Assembly (NCBI GenBank): GCA_900553985.1
Contig: USFW01000006.1
Span: 20,098-84,097 of the forward strand
Direction of reading: 5' to 3'
Source: an uncultured Clostridium sp.
GTDB lineage: Bacteria; Bacillota; Clostridia; TANB77; CAG-508
Length of the DNA: 64,000 bases
This document shows positions 44,228-53,580 of this stretch, piece by piece. The position numbers and the translations under genes were made by a program. Numbering within the stretch: position 1 is the first letter of the stretch; every line of letters starts with the position of its first letter. Under the pieces are notes generated by a model, which had not been told where the DNA came from, searched no databases, and saw only the letters and a program-made list of their open reading frames with translations.

Positions 44228-46846
44228 ATGATTAAAATGTCAAACTCAAAAGATGAAGTTAATATTTCAAAATTATATGGAGAGGATTGTTTATTATCAA
44301 AAGATGAATTTATAAAAAAGCATAATTTGAATGTAAATGGACTATCTTCTTCTGAAGCTTTAGAAAATAATCGTAAATACGGACTTAATGAAATTAAACA
44401 GTCAAAATCAAAAAAATGGTATAACTACTTTTTTGACAGTTTATTTAGTCCATTTAATATTATTTTACTAGGAATTGTATTACTTTTATGCTATACAGAT
44501 ATTTATTTACCAGAAACTCCAAGTTATTCAAACATTATCGTTATTTTAATCTTAATTACTGCAAGTACATTTTTAGATTTTTTTGAAGAATATCGTTCAA
44601 ACAAAGCTGCAGAAAATCTTAAAGAATTGGTTGCAACAACTTGCACTGTAATAAGAGATGGAAAAGAAATATCAATTCCAATGAAAAATGTAACTTTAAA
44701 TGATATTGTTTTGCTTTCTGCTGGTAGCATGATTCCTGCTGACTTAAGAATTATTGAATCTAAAGATTTATATGTAGGTCAATCTTCTTTAACAGGAGAG
44801 TCTGATGCTATTAAGAAATTACCTGAAACAGAAATAACTAATAGTGAAATTGATACTATATCTGAATTGGATACTATCTGTTTTATGGGTACAAATGTAA
44901 TTTCAGGTAGTGCAAAAGGTAGTGTTATAAAAATTGGAGATTCTACTTATTTTGGAAAAATAGCTCATACAATCACATCTGGAAAACCAAAAACGGCTTT
45001 TCAAAAAGGAATTGAGAGTATCAGTAAATTATTAATTAGATTTATGCTAATAATGATACCTATTGTTTTCCTTTTGAACTTCCAAAAGCATGATAATATT
45101 ACTGCATTTACCTTTGCAGTTGCAATAGCAATAACTATTACACCTCTTTTATTACCTGTTATTTTATCTTCTTGTTTATCAAAAGGTGCTGTTAGAATGT
45201 CTAAAAAGAAAACTATTGTAAAAAAATTAGATGCAATCCAAAATTTTGGGGCAATGAATATCTTATGTACTGATAAAACAGGAACCTTAACTGAAGATAA
45301 AATTGTTTTGGAAAAATATTTAGACATAAATGGAAATGAAGACTTACGAGTTTTAAAACATGCATTTTTAAACTCATACTTTCAAACAGGACTAAAAGGT
45401 AATATTGATGAAGCAGTTATTAAAAGAGGCCTTGAACATAACATGTCTGAAATAAGTTCACAATATACCAAAATTGATGAAATTCCTTTTGACTTTTCTC
45501 GTAGACGCTTATCTATTGTAGTACAAGACAAAAGTCAAAAGAAACAATTAATTACTAAAGGTGCTGTTGAAGAAATTCTTAACATTTGTACCATGGTAGA
45601 TTATAGAGGAACTGTCTCTCCTCTAACTAAAGAAATTAAAGAAAATATCACAAAAATAACAAAACAATTAAATCATGATGGCTTAAGAGTTGTTGCAGTT
45701 TGTCAAAAAAATGATATTACAGATATCTCTAATTTTGATGTTAAAGATGAAAAAAATATGGTTCTATTAGGATTTATTGGATTTTTGGATCCACCTAAGG
45801 AATCTGCAAAAGAATCCATTTTAAAAATGAATTCTGCTGGAATTCGTGTAATAGTATTAACAGGTGATAATGCAGAAGTAACTAAATCTGTATGTGATAG
45901 AGTTGGAATTAAATCAAGAAAAATTATTTTAGGAAATCAAATTGATAAACTTTCTGATTTAGGTGTTATTAGATTATTAAAAAAGAATAATATTTTTGCT
46001 AAACTCTCTCCTATTCAAAAAGCTAGAATTGTTAGATTATTAAAAGATTCTGGAAATGTTGTTGGCTATATGGGTGACGGAATAAACGATAGTCCTTCAC
46101 TTACAAACTCAGATGTTGGTATTTCTGTTGATACAGCTGTGGATATTGCCAAAGAATCTGCTGATATTATTCTTCTTGAAAAAGATTTAAATGTATTACT
46201 AGATGGTGTTACTGAGGGTAGAAAAACTTTTGTCAACTTAATGAAATATATAAAAATGGCAACAAGCTTTAACTTTGGTGAAGTATTATCTGTAATTGTT
46301 GCAAGTATTGCTTTACCGTTTTTGCCTGAAACCCCTATTCAACTATTAGTAGAAAGCTTACTTTATGACTTTGGTCAAATGACACTTCCTTTTGATAATG
46401 TTGATAATGATATGATTAAAAAGCCAAAAACATTCAGTATTAAAAGTTTAAAAAACTTTATGTTATTTATGGGTCCAATAAGTTCAATATTTGATTTAGT
46501 AGTTTTTGCTACTTTATGGTTTATTTTTGGTATAAGAGAAGCAGCTACCTTCCAAACTGTTTGGTTTAGTTATAGTATTGTTTCTAATTTAATAGGTATG
46601 CATATTATTAGAACTTCTAAAATACCATTTATACAAAGTAATGCCCATAAAATGGTGTATTTTTCTTCAATATTGCTTATAATTATTGGACTTATAGTTC
46701 CATTTACTACCTTAGGAAGTATAATTGGATTAGTGCCTATTGCCTTTAAATATATTGTTATGATTTTTGTAATTACTTTCTTCTATTGCATACTTGCTTT
46801 ATTTGCCAAGAAAATTTATATTAGAAAATATGGAGATTGGATTTAA
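44228..46846 (+). CDS. mgtA: Magnesium-transporting P-type ATPase, MgtA-like
   Basis: 872 residues. The N-terminal domain leads to the TGES dephosphorylation motif, membrane segments, the phosphorylated Asp in CTDKTGTLTEDKIVLE (about residue 350), the nucleotide site and MGDGINDSPSLTNSDVGISV, then six C-terminal membrane segments. The IVLEKYLDINGNEDLRVLKH stretch and HAFLNSYFQTGLKGNIDEAV are typical of the P3B magnesium importers. AAAGGAAG is near ATG 44228 and the next ATG (44237) is a second possible start. Probably imports Mg under limitation; no regulator seen. Confidence 0.88.
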   Translation: MIKMSNSKDEVNISKLYGEDCLLSKDEFIKKHNLNVNGLSSSEALENNRKYGLNEIKQSKSKKWYNYFFDSLFSPFNIILLGIVLLLCYTDIYLPETPSYSNIIVILILITASTFLDFFEEYRSNKAAENLKELVATTCTVIRDGKEISIPMKNVTLNDIVLLSAGSMIPADLRIIESKDLYVGQSSLTGESDAIKKLPETEITNSEIDTISELDTICFMGTNVISGSAKGSVIKIGDSTYFGKIAHTITSGKPKTAFQKGIESISKLLIRFMLIMIPIVFLLNFQKHDNITAFTFAVAIAITITPLLLPVILSSCLSKGAVRMSKKKTIVKKLDAIQNFGAMNILCTDKTGTLTEDKIVLEKYLDINGNEDLRVLKHAFLNSYFQTGLKGNIDEAVIKRGLEHNMSEISSQYTKIDEIPFDFSRRRLSIVVQDKSQKKQLITKGAVEEILNICTMVDYRGTVSPLTKEIKENITKITKQLNHDGLRVVAVCQKNDITDISNFDVKDEKNMVLLGFIGFLDPPKESAKESILKMNSAGIRVIVLTGDNAEVTKSVCDRVGIKSRKIILGNQIDKLSDLGVIRLLKKNNIFAKLSPIQKARIVRLLKDSGNVVGYMGDGINDSPSLTNSDVGISVDTAVDIAKESADIILLEKDLNVLLDGVTEGRKTFVNLMKYIKMATSFNFGEVLSVIVASIALPFLPETPIQLLVESLLYDFGQMTLPFDNVDNDMIKKPKTFSIKSLKNFMLFMGPISSIFDLVVFATLWFIFGIREAATFQTVWFSYSIVSNLIGMHIIRTSKIPFIQSNAHKMVYFSSILLIIIGLIVPFTTLGSIIGLVPIAFKYIVMIFVITFFYCILALFAKKIYIRKYGDWI

Positions 46847-46856
46847 TCTTAAGGTT

Positions 46857-46921
46857 AAGAGGGTATCCTACAATGAACTGTTACCTTAAAAGTAGACAGT
46901 TCATACAATAGTAACCCTCTT
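46857..46921 (+). terminator. Terminator after the P-type ATPase
   Basis: AAGAGGGT (46857-46864) pairs with ACCCTCTT (46914-46921), and inside, TGAACTGT (46874-46881) pairs with ACAGTTCA (46896-46903). A T/A tract follows. Confidence 0.7.
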
Positions 46922-46975
46922 ATTATTATATAAAAACACTATGAAGTTTTAAAATTTCAAATATCTTAATATTAT

Positions 46976-47773
46976 CTATGACTTAACTATTTCTCTTATC
47001 TTTTTAAAGTCTTGACTTTCCTTTGTTAGCACTATATCAAATTTTTCTTTATATTTTTCTAAATTTTCATTCACATTTTGATTCAAAAATCCTATTTTTA
47101 TTAATTTATCATCAGGATAATTCCCTGCCATTTTTATATCTTCTATTAAATCTCCTATTACAATTCTATATTCTTTGTTTTTTATCATGTCAATTATTTC
47201 TTTCTGATTTATTTTGTCTATATTCTTATTTAATGAATGAATTAAATCTTCTTCATATTTTAGCATATAACCTTCATTATTAAATTTTATAAAATTACTT
47301 ATTATATGGATATTTTCAAAATAACATGAATTTTGTTTTAAGATTTCTTCTATTGTGTTTCCTATTCCTGCTGATAATATTATTATAGGTATTTTTTCTT
47401 CTTTAGTAAAATTAAAAAATTCTATTACACCTGTTCTTAACTCTATATTACTTGTTTTTATAGACTTTTCTACTTTTGCTTTTGTTAAGTTAAATTTATA
47501 GTATGTTTCCATACATTTCTGATACCATTCTATCATATATTTTTCTTTTTCTTCAAAAGGTATTTTATAATTTACTTCTATTGGTCCATATTTTTGGTAT
47601 AGATTATTTAATTCTTTTGATAATTCTTCTTCAAATATTTTCTTACTTGCAACCGCATCCCAAGAGTCCTCACAATTTTCTTTTGTTAATGTTCTGTCAA
47701 AATCTATTATATAGCATATGTTATTTCTATTTATTTTACATTGCTCCAATTTTTCTTCATTTTTATATACCAT
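46976..47773 (-). CDS. HAD-superfamily phosphatase, pyrimidine 5'-nucleotidase-like
   Basis: 265 residues starting at ATG 47773, which has AAAGAGGG before it; the ORF extends to an earlier TTG without a site. HAD motif I is IIDFDRTLTKE, motif II LSAGIGNTIEEIL, and motif III/IV IVIGDLIEDIKMAGN. Cap helices and the C-terminal domain fit the UMPH-1/NT5C3-like cytosolic 5'-nucleotidase branch, which removes phosphate from pyrimidine nucleotides. Its neighbours give no pathway clue. Confidence 0.8.
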   Translation of the reverse strand: MVYKNEEKLEQCKINRNNICYIIDFDRTLTKENCEDSWDAVASKKIFEEELSKELNNLYQKYGPIEVNYKIPFEEKEKYMIEWYQKCMETYYKFNLTKAKVEKSIKTSNIELRTGVIEFFNFTKEEKIPIIILSAGIGNTIEEILKQNSCYFENIHIISNFIKFNNEGYMLKYEEDLIHSLNKNIDKINQKEIIDMIKNKEYRIVIGDLIEDIKMAGNYPDDKLIKIGFLNQNVNENLEKYKEKFDIVLTKESQDFKKIREIVKS

Positions 47774-48052
47774 TTTATTTCCCTCTTTCAATCTTAATAC
47801 TACAATATTACTATATTAATATATCAAAAATCAATGATTAATTTTAATTTTTATAAATTAATTAACTACAAACTATTTTTACAATTCTCTCACAATATTT
47901 ATAATATTTTATTAATAAACTTATCTTCACTTTCCCTTTTTATGAATATTTCTAGAAAATGATATTCTTAACTCAAAATTTATATTTTGTATTCCTAAAT
48001 TTCACACATTATGATATAATCCAAGTAAAATTAAATTACGAGGTGTATACTT
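47774..48052. promoter_or_regulatory. Intergenic region with extended -10 promoter for murT
   Basis: 279 bases without a gene. On the + strand TGATATAAT (48012-48020) is an extended -10 element, about 30 bases before the murT ribosome binding site; the -35 is weak. Nothing else recognised. Confidence 0.45.
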
Positions 48053-49378
48053 ATGAAAAACTTTTTTATTATACTAGCTATGAAAATACTACATTTTATT
48101 TTAAGAATTTGTGGTAAAAATGGTGGTAATTTATTAGGAAAATTTGCCTTTGACTGGAATCCTGATATTTTTAAATATTTTAAATTAGATTGTCCTGTAA
48201 TTGCAGTTACATCTACAAATGGAAAAACTATGATTAATAATGCAATTGGTGAAGTTTTTAAAAACTCTGGAAAAAAAGTAATTAGTAACTTTGAAGGTAA
48301 TAATATGGAAACTGGAATTTTATCTACTATTTTAAAGCATTGTACTTTAACAGGTAAAATAAAAGCTGATTTTCTTGTATTTGAAGTTGACGAAGGATAT
48401 GTTCCTATTGTTTTTAAAGATTTCAAGTTAGATACTTTAGTAGTTGGTAATTTCTTTAGAGACCAACTAGATAGGAACGGAGAAGTTGAATCTCTTATTT
48501 TAAAAATCTATAATTTCTTAAAAAATTATAATGGTAATTTAATATTAAATAATGATGACCCAAATGTTGCAAGACTTGGTAAAGCTAATCCTAATAATGA
48601 TAATGTTTTTTACTTTAGTGTTGAAAAATACTCTAATGCCACTACTGAAATGAAAGAAGCTGGAGAAGGAAAATTCTGTCCTTTCTGCAAAACTAGATTA
48701 GAATATGAATATTATCAATATTCCCATATCGGAAAATTCAAATGTCCTAATTGTAATTATGGTGATAATGAAATATATAAATTAGCTAAAAATGTTGATT
48801 TAGATAAAAAGACTTTTGAAGTTGGTAATGCTTTATATACTATAAAATCAAATAGTATTTATATAATTTATAATTTTATTGCTGTTATTTCTTGTGCATC
48901 TTTGTATGATATTGACACTGAGATTATAAAAAATACTCTAGCTAATTTTGAGTTAAATAATGGTAGATTAGAACATTTAAAAATAAATAATATAGATACT
49001 ACTATAAATTTAGCCAAAAACCCTACTGGTGCTAATGTAAGTCTAAGAATATTAAATGAAGATGACTCTGAAAAAGAATTATTATTTGTATTAAATGATA
49101 ATAAAGCTGATGGCTTTGATGTTTCATGGATTTGGGATATTAATTTTGAAGAATTAAACAATGTAAAAAGAATTGTAACTGCTGGAACAAGAGCTTATGA
49201 CATTGCTATAAGAATCAAAACCTCTGGCTTTGATTCAGAAAAAATAGAACCTTATTTAGATCTATCTGAAGCTGTAAAAAGCCTATATTCTACTTCAATG
49301 CCAAAGTATGTTATAGCAAATTATACAGCATTACAGCCTACTAGAAATAATATTTTAAGTTTTAAAAATCAAAAATAA
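48053..49378 (+). CDS. murT: Lipid II isoglutaminyl synthase, MurT subunit
   Basis: MurT and GatD together amidate the D-Glu of peptidoglycan stem peptides to isoglutamine, using glutamine as donor. The 441-residue Mur-ligase-like protein has the ATP-binding TSTNGKT motif (about 49-55) and a Cys4 zinc ribbon (CPFCKTR then CPNCNYG, about 200-230), the mark of MurT. The C-terminal domain follows. ACGAGGTG precedes ATG 48053. gatD is next on the same strand after about 200 bases, so they form one functional unit. Confidence 0.95.
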   Translation: MKNFFIILAMKILHFILRICGKNGGNLLGKFAFDWNPDIFKYFKLDCPVIAVTSTNGKTMINNAIGEVFKNSGKKVISNFEGNNMETGILSTILKHCTLTGKIKADFLVFEVDEGYVPIVFKDFKLDTLVVGNFFRDQLDRNGEVESLILKIYNFLKNYNGNLILNNDDPNVARLGKANPNNDNVFYFSVEKYSNATTEMKEAGEGKFCPFCKTRLEYEYYQYSHIGKFKCPNCNYGDNEIYKLAKNVDLDKKTFEVGNALYTIKSNSIYIIYNFIAVISCASLYDIDTEIIKNTLANFELNNGRLEHLKINNIDTTINLAKNPTGANVSLRILNEDDSEKELLFVLNDNKADGFDVSWIWDINFEELNNVKRIVTAGTRAYDIAIRIKTSGFDSEKIEPYLDLSEAVKSLYSTSMPKYVIANYTALQPTRNNILSFKNQK

Positions 49379-49513
49379 ATTTAACACTAAAGCTATTTTC
49401 TCTTTGTGTTGTAAAACTAGAAAGTTGTATAATATTTTGATTAAAGTAAAAATTTCAAAAGCATTAAAAATTATAGATTTTATTGAAATATACTTTATAT
49501 AATATATCATTTT

Positions 49514-49549
49514 AAGGTTTATAGGTAACCTTTTAATAAAAAATACCTA
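49514..49549 (+). promoter_or_regulatory. H-type pseudoknot leader upstream of gatD
   Basis: AAGGTT (49514-49519) pairs with AACCTT (49527-49532), and TAGGT inside the loop (49522-49526) pairs with ACCTA (49545-49549) beyond an A-rich linker. The AAGGA ribosome binding site is 12 bases further, before ATG 49576. The same architecture occurs before rlmN (61294-61325). The layout resembles preQ1-I riboswitches, but the sequence differs and I do not assign it. Confidence 0.5.
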
Positions 49550-49575
49550 AATATTTATATAAGGACTGAAAAAAT

Positions 49576-50328
49576 ATGAAAGAATTAAAAATATTGTATT
49601 TATATCCTGATATATTAGAATTATATGGAGATTATGGTAATATACAAGTTCTAAAATATCGCCTTGTGCAAAGAGGTTTTGCTTGTAAAATTGATGAATA
49701 TTCTATTGGTGATGTACCTCCTAATTTTAATGATTATGACCTAGTCTTTGCAGGTGGTGGTGCTGATAATGAACAAAGTATCTTGTCAGAAGATTTGGTA
49801 AAATATACAGATAGCATAAAAGAAGCTGTATCTAATGGAGTATTTTTCTTACTAATTTGTGGAGCTTATCAGCTTTTTGGTAAATATTATAAAGATGTTA
49901 ATGGTAATATAATTGATGGTTTAGGTATTTTTCCTTATTATACAGAAGCTATTGAAGATAGAACAAAAAGATGTATTGGAAATATTGTTCTTGATGTTAA
50001 TATAAATAACCAAAATACTAAAGTTATAGGTTTTGAAAATCATGGTGGACAAACTTATGATATTAGTAGTCCTTTTGGAAAAGTTCTATTTGGCAATGGA
50101 AATAAATTTGGAGATACTAATGAAGGATTTTTCTTAAATAATGTTATTGCCACATACTTACATGGTCCTTTGCTTTCTAAAAATCCAGAACTTGCTGATT
50201 ATATTATAAAGTATTGTCTAGATAGAAAATATGATGAAAATTTAGCTTTAGAGCCTTTAGATGATAGGTTTGAGAATTTATGTAGAAATCAATTAATTAA
50301 TAGATTTTTAAATAATACTTCAAATTAA
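49576..50328 (+). CDS. gatD: Lipid II isoglutaminyl synthase, GatD glutaminase subunit
   Basis: GatD releases ammonia from glutamine for MurT. 250 residues, class I glutamine amidotransferase-like fold. It has GGGADNEQ, the nucleophilic Cys in LLICGAYQLFGKYY (about residue 97) and the C-terminal HGPLLSKNPELADY with the catalytic His. AAGGA lies 10 bases before ATG 49576. A pseudoknot-forming leader lies upstream and the gene is directly followed by repeat copy B, so its mRNA end is within the repeat. Confidence 0.95.
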   Translation: MKELKILYLYPDILELYGDYGNIQVLKYRLVQRGFACKIDEYSIGDVPPNFNDYDLVFAGGGADNEQSILSEDLVKYTDSIKEAVSNGVFFLLICGAYQLFGKYYKDVNGNIIDGLGIFPYYTEAIEDRTKRCIGNIVLDVNINNQNTKVIGFENHGGQTYDISSPFGKVLFGNGNKFGDTNEGFFLNNVIATYLHGPLLSKNPELADYIIKYCLDRKYDENLALEPLDDRFENLCRNQLINRFLNNTSN

Positions 50329-50335
50329 AGATTAT

Positions 50336-50460
50336 AAGAAAAGTATCGAAGCTACACTAGAACAGCTAGCGTGGGTCTTTTTAAAGGTCTCTTTTACTTG
50401 TTGTATACGGAAAAATCTTATAGAGGGGCAAGATAAAAGTTGATTTTTCCTATACAATAA
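50336..50460 (+). repeat. 125-bp structured repeat, copy B
   Basis: Begins 7 bases after the gatD stop, same strand. Conserved blocks match copies A and C. The long stem (TTGTATA, one bulged C, GGAAAAATC with GATTTTTCC, TATACAA) is nearly perfect here. In copy C the GG/CC step is AG/TT, a compensating change that supports a real RNA helix. A terminator follows. Confidence 0.7.
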
Positions 50461-50462
50461 AT

Positions 50463-50517
50463 AAAAATAAGAGTAACAATAAGTATAATTTAAAACTTAT
50501 TATTACTCTTATTTTTT
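50463..50517 (+). terminator. Terminator after repeat copy B
   Basis: AATAAGAGTAA-C-AATAAGT pairs with ACTTATT-ATTACTCTTATT, one bulge, then six Ts on the + strand. Ends the murT-gatD transcript and, on the other strand, the HD-domain gene. Confidence 0.85.
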
Positions 50518-50565
50518 ATTATCATAAAAGTATTATAATTTTACTCAAACTTCTATATATTCTCT

Positions 50566-51633
50566 TTAATATGGCTTAAATTCAAAATTCAAACCAATAT
50601 AAGTATGCATTTTCATATTTAAAAAATCATTAATATCTTTATTTGCTATTTCAGAAATTTCTTTTATTCTAGAAACGTTTTGACAATTTATTACTAAAGG
50701 ATTAATATATCTTTTCTTTCCTTTTACACTTGTGCAATAAATTTCATTATTCGCCTCTTCACTTTTATACACTAAATTTCTTTGAGCTTGTTCAAAATTT
50801 ATAAAGGCATTCCTAATGTATAAATCTTCACAATTTTTAATTTTGTCTATTATTTCTTTTTCTGAAAATTTATATAAATTATCAATTGTAATATATCCTT
50901 TTTTATACATGGCTTTTACAATATCAGCTATAAACTGCATACATACTCTGCACTCATCTTCAATCCAATGAGGCCATAAATTCGAAACTTTATGTATAAA
51001 ATCTTCACATATTTCTTTGTCTTTAAATGCTAACTCTTCAATTCCATCTTCATTTTTTGAAATAATTATATTATTATAGTATTTTTTTATTTGTTCAATA
51101 TCAAATATTCTTACTTGATATAAACCTCCTGATAGTGTATATTCTAATCTATCACCACTTAATTTTGGTGTGTCATTATCAGCAATTGGATATATTTTAT
51201 AATCTGAAACTTCTTCAAGTTTTATATTATCTTTATTCAATAATTTCATTATTTGTTTTGAATTTTTAATTATTATCTCTGTTCTTTCTTCTGTTGATTC
51301 TTGCTTTTCCGAATCTCCATTCATAAAATCAATACAATGTTTAAAAACTGGTGTCGCAATATCATGGAATAGGCCCGATAGAGTTTGTTTTTTATCTTTA
51401 GTAAAATTCCATATTATTAAAGCTACTGCAACACTATGAGTTAGTATTGAATAAAAATATTTATCATTGTATATTTTTGTATACTCTCTTCCACAAGACA
51501 TACCAATTTCATCAAGTCTTAGCATTTCAGGTGTATATATATATTCTAATAACCATTCTGGAAATTCTGGTGATAATAATTCTAAATATTGTCTTATTTC
51601 ATCATTTTTAATACTTTCAAAATATTTATTCAT
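50566..51633 (-). CDS. HD-domain phosphohydrolase-like protein
   Basis: 355 residues from ATG 51633 (AAGGAG upstream); the ORF's first Met at 51681 has none. An HD domain is visible: HSVAVALIIWNF and GLFHDIATPVFKH give the metal-binding His and His-Asp pair, and a later Asp/His follows. HD proteins include nucleotide and cyclic-nucleotide hydrolases. The rest is helical with no known second domain. It stands alone, convergent with gatD. Confidence 0.75.
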   Translation of the reverse strand: MNKYFESIKNDEIRQYLELLSPEFPEWLLEYIYTPEMLRLDEIGMSCGREYTKIYNDKYFYSILTHSVAVALIIWNFTKDKKQTLSGLFHDIATPVFKHCIDFMNGDSEKQESTEERTEIIIKNSKQIMKLLNKDNIKLEEVSDYKIYPIADNDTPKLSGDRLEYTLSGGLYQVRIFDIEQIKKYYNNIIISKNEDGIEELAFKDKEICEDFIHKVSNLWPHWIEDECRVCMQFIADIVKAMYKKGYITIDNLYKFSEKEIIDKIKNCEDLYIRNAFINFEQAQRNLVYKSEEANNEIYCTSVKGKKRYINPLVINCQNVSRIKEISEIANKDINDFLNMKMHTYIGLNFEFKPY

Positions 51634-51694
51634 TTTTCTCTTCTCCTTTTTCCAAAATATTCGCAAAATTAAAAACTTCATAAAACTTTAATTT

Positions 51695-52046
51695 TATTAA
51701 CAAGTTTTCATCATTCTATCACTATTTTATTTTTAAGTAAAGTAGAGTTTAGCACTCTGAATCTACAAAATTTAAATATATTTTTAACTGTAAAATCTTC
51801 TCTTTCTAGCATATATTTTTTCAAAATACTAAATTAATTTTGCATAACAAAAAACAACCTTAATATTATAAATCTTAGTTAAATATTAAGGTTGCTTTGA
51901 AAAAAAGGGGATGTTTATGATTATTAATATAATATTTTTTTATGTTCTATTTTTGAGTCTTTTGTGAATTCTTTGTGAACTTTATATTTTATCATTTTAC
52001 CCCAAGTATTATTATATAAAATTAAAAATTCTTTGTTGGTTATTTT
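51695..52046. other. Intergenic region between metK and the HD gene
   Basis: About 350 bases. It holds the metK terminator (51855-51894) and a possible 16-codon hydrophobic ORF on the + strand (51917-51967, MIINIIFFYVLFLSLL) after AGGGGATG. Nothing else recognised. Confidence 0.5.
51855..51894 (-). terminator. Terminator downstream of metK
   Basis: Perfect 13-bp inverted repeat (51855-51867 with 51882-51894), then TTTTTT on the minus strand. About 150 bases past the metK stop. Confidence 0.75.
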
Positions 52047-53157
52047 TTATAATTTTATTACTTTTTCCCAAGGTAAATCTTTTTTACCAAAATGTCCATA
52101 ATTAGTTGTTTTAGTATAAATTGGTTCTTTTAAATGTAAATAATTAATTATTCCATCTGGTGTTAAATCAAATTTCTCTTTTATTAAACCTGCAAGCTCT
52201 TCATCACTTTTCTTTCCTGTGCCAAATGTATTAACATATATAGACAATGGTTCTTTCATTCCTATTGCATATGATACTTGTATTTCACATTTTTCTGCAT
52301 AATTATTAGCTACTATATTTTTAGCAATATGTCTTAACATATATGCAGAACTTCTATCTACCTTACTTGCATCTTTTCCTGAAAAAGCTCCTCCTCCGTG
52401 TCTGCTATATCCTCCATAAGTATCAACTATTATTTTTCTACCTGTTAACCCAGTATCTCCTAATGGACCTCCTATTACAAATCTTCCTGTTGGATTTATA
52501 TAAATTTTTGTGTTTTCATCCATCATATTTTGAGAAACTACTAATTTTATTACTTTTTCAATTATGTCTTTTCTTATTTTTTCTTGTGATATTTCTTCTT
52601 GATGTTGTGTTGAGATTAAAATTGTTTCAATTCTTTTTGGCTTATCATTTTCATATTCAATAGTAACTTGCGTTTTTCCATCAGGTCTTAAATATGGAAT
52701 TACTTTTTCTTTTCTTACTTCTGTCAGTTTTTTAGATAGTTTATGTGCTAAATAAATTCCATATGGCATATATTCTTCTGTTTCATTACTTGCAAACCCA
52801 AACATAATCCCTTGATCCCCTGCACCACCAATATCTACTCCGAAGTGCTATATCTGGACTTTGCCTTGTTATTTTTGATTGTATCTTGCAAGTTCTATAA
52901 TCAATATCTGTATTTTCATTGTCATAGCCAACTTCTTTTATTGTGTCTCTTACAATTTTTTCTATATCAAACTTGGCATTGGATGTTATTTGCCCTGCTA
53001 TTGTTACTAAATTACTTGACAAAAATGTTTCAACTGCTACTTTAGAATTTTCGTCTTGTTTTAAACATTCATCTAATATGACATCTGATATTAAATCTGC
53101 TAATTTATCTGGATGTCCTTCTGTAACACTTTCTGATGTGAAGTAATAATTCTTCAT
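52047..53157 (-). CDS. metK: S-adenosylmethionine synthetase, +1 frameshift at CGG
   Basis: Makes SAM from methionine and ATP; normally essential. The N-terminal part has SESVTEGHPDKLADLISD and the zero frame reads ...DIALRSRYWW and stops at 52786. Skipping the C of CGG at 52842-52840 gives DIALGVDIGGAGDQGIMFGF, the conserved motif of the ATP/methionine site, and the frame continues to TGA-like end at 52047. The joined protein is 369 residues, in the family range. The Gly restored is conserved. ATG 53157 fits the family start; a TTG at 53169 follows AAGGAGG closely and is an alternative. Confidence 0.9.
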
Positions 53158-53286
53158 TTTTTCTCTCAATCCCTCCTTAATAACTTTTTAATTCTATTTA
53201 CATTTAGAAATATCAAATTTATTCCATTTTTTCTTTAACTTAAATATCTTTTCCACTTTCTCCGATTTGAATTAAGTGTTTATATT

Positions 53287-53529
53287 TCAGTCATTCGCCA
53301 CCTTATACTCAATATCTTCCATATTAGGAAACATCTCCCTCACTCTTTTCAATGTCAACATTGTCATTTTAGGTTGAGGATTTTTTGAATGGTCTGATAA
53401 CAACTTTTGGGTATAGCAATTAGGTGCTGTTTTAAATAATAAATATTTATTTCTGACATATGTGTAATATATTTGATATCCATTGTCTAAATCTTCCCAC
53501 ATCATCTCAAATGTATAATTTTTATCCAT
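53287..53529 (-). CDS. Small protein of unknown function
   Basis: 80 residues, MDKNYTFEMMWEDLDNGYQI, then LFKTAPNCYTQKLLSDHSKN and a basic C-terminal half (MTMLTLKRVREMFPNMEDIE). No known domain. Just upstream, right behind the strong AAGGAAGGAG site at the end of ligA, is a 9-codon ORF (MIYLKEYII) within a palindrome, so its own translation start is unclear. Possibly co-transcribed with ligA. Confidence 0.45.
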   Translation of the reverse strand: MDKNYTFEMMWEDLDNGYQIYYTYVRNKYLLFKTAPNCYTQKLLSDHSKNPQPKMTMLTLKRVREMFPNMEDIEYKVAND

Positions 53530-53580
53530 ATATTTCTTAAATGATATATTCTTTCAAATATATCATTTGCTCCTTCCTTT

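Noticed and set aside
49514..49549. preQ1-I riboswitch upstream of gatD
   Set aside because: Topology is similar but loop residues and the downstream genes do not fit the known class.
53170..53286. SAM riboswitch upstream of metK
   Set aside because: The region is short and AT-rich with no kink-turn or conserved SAM-I core.
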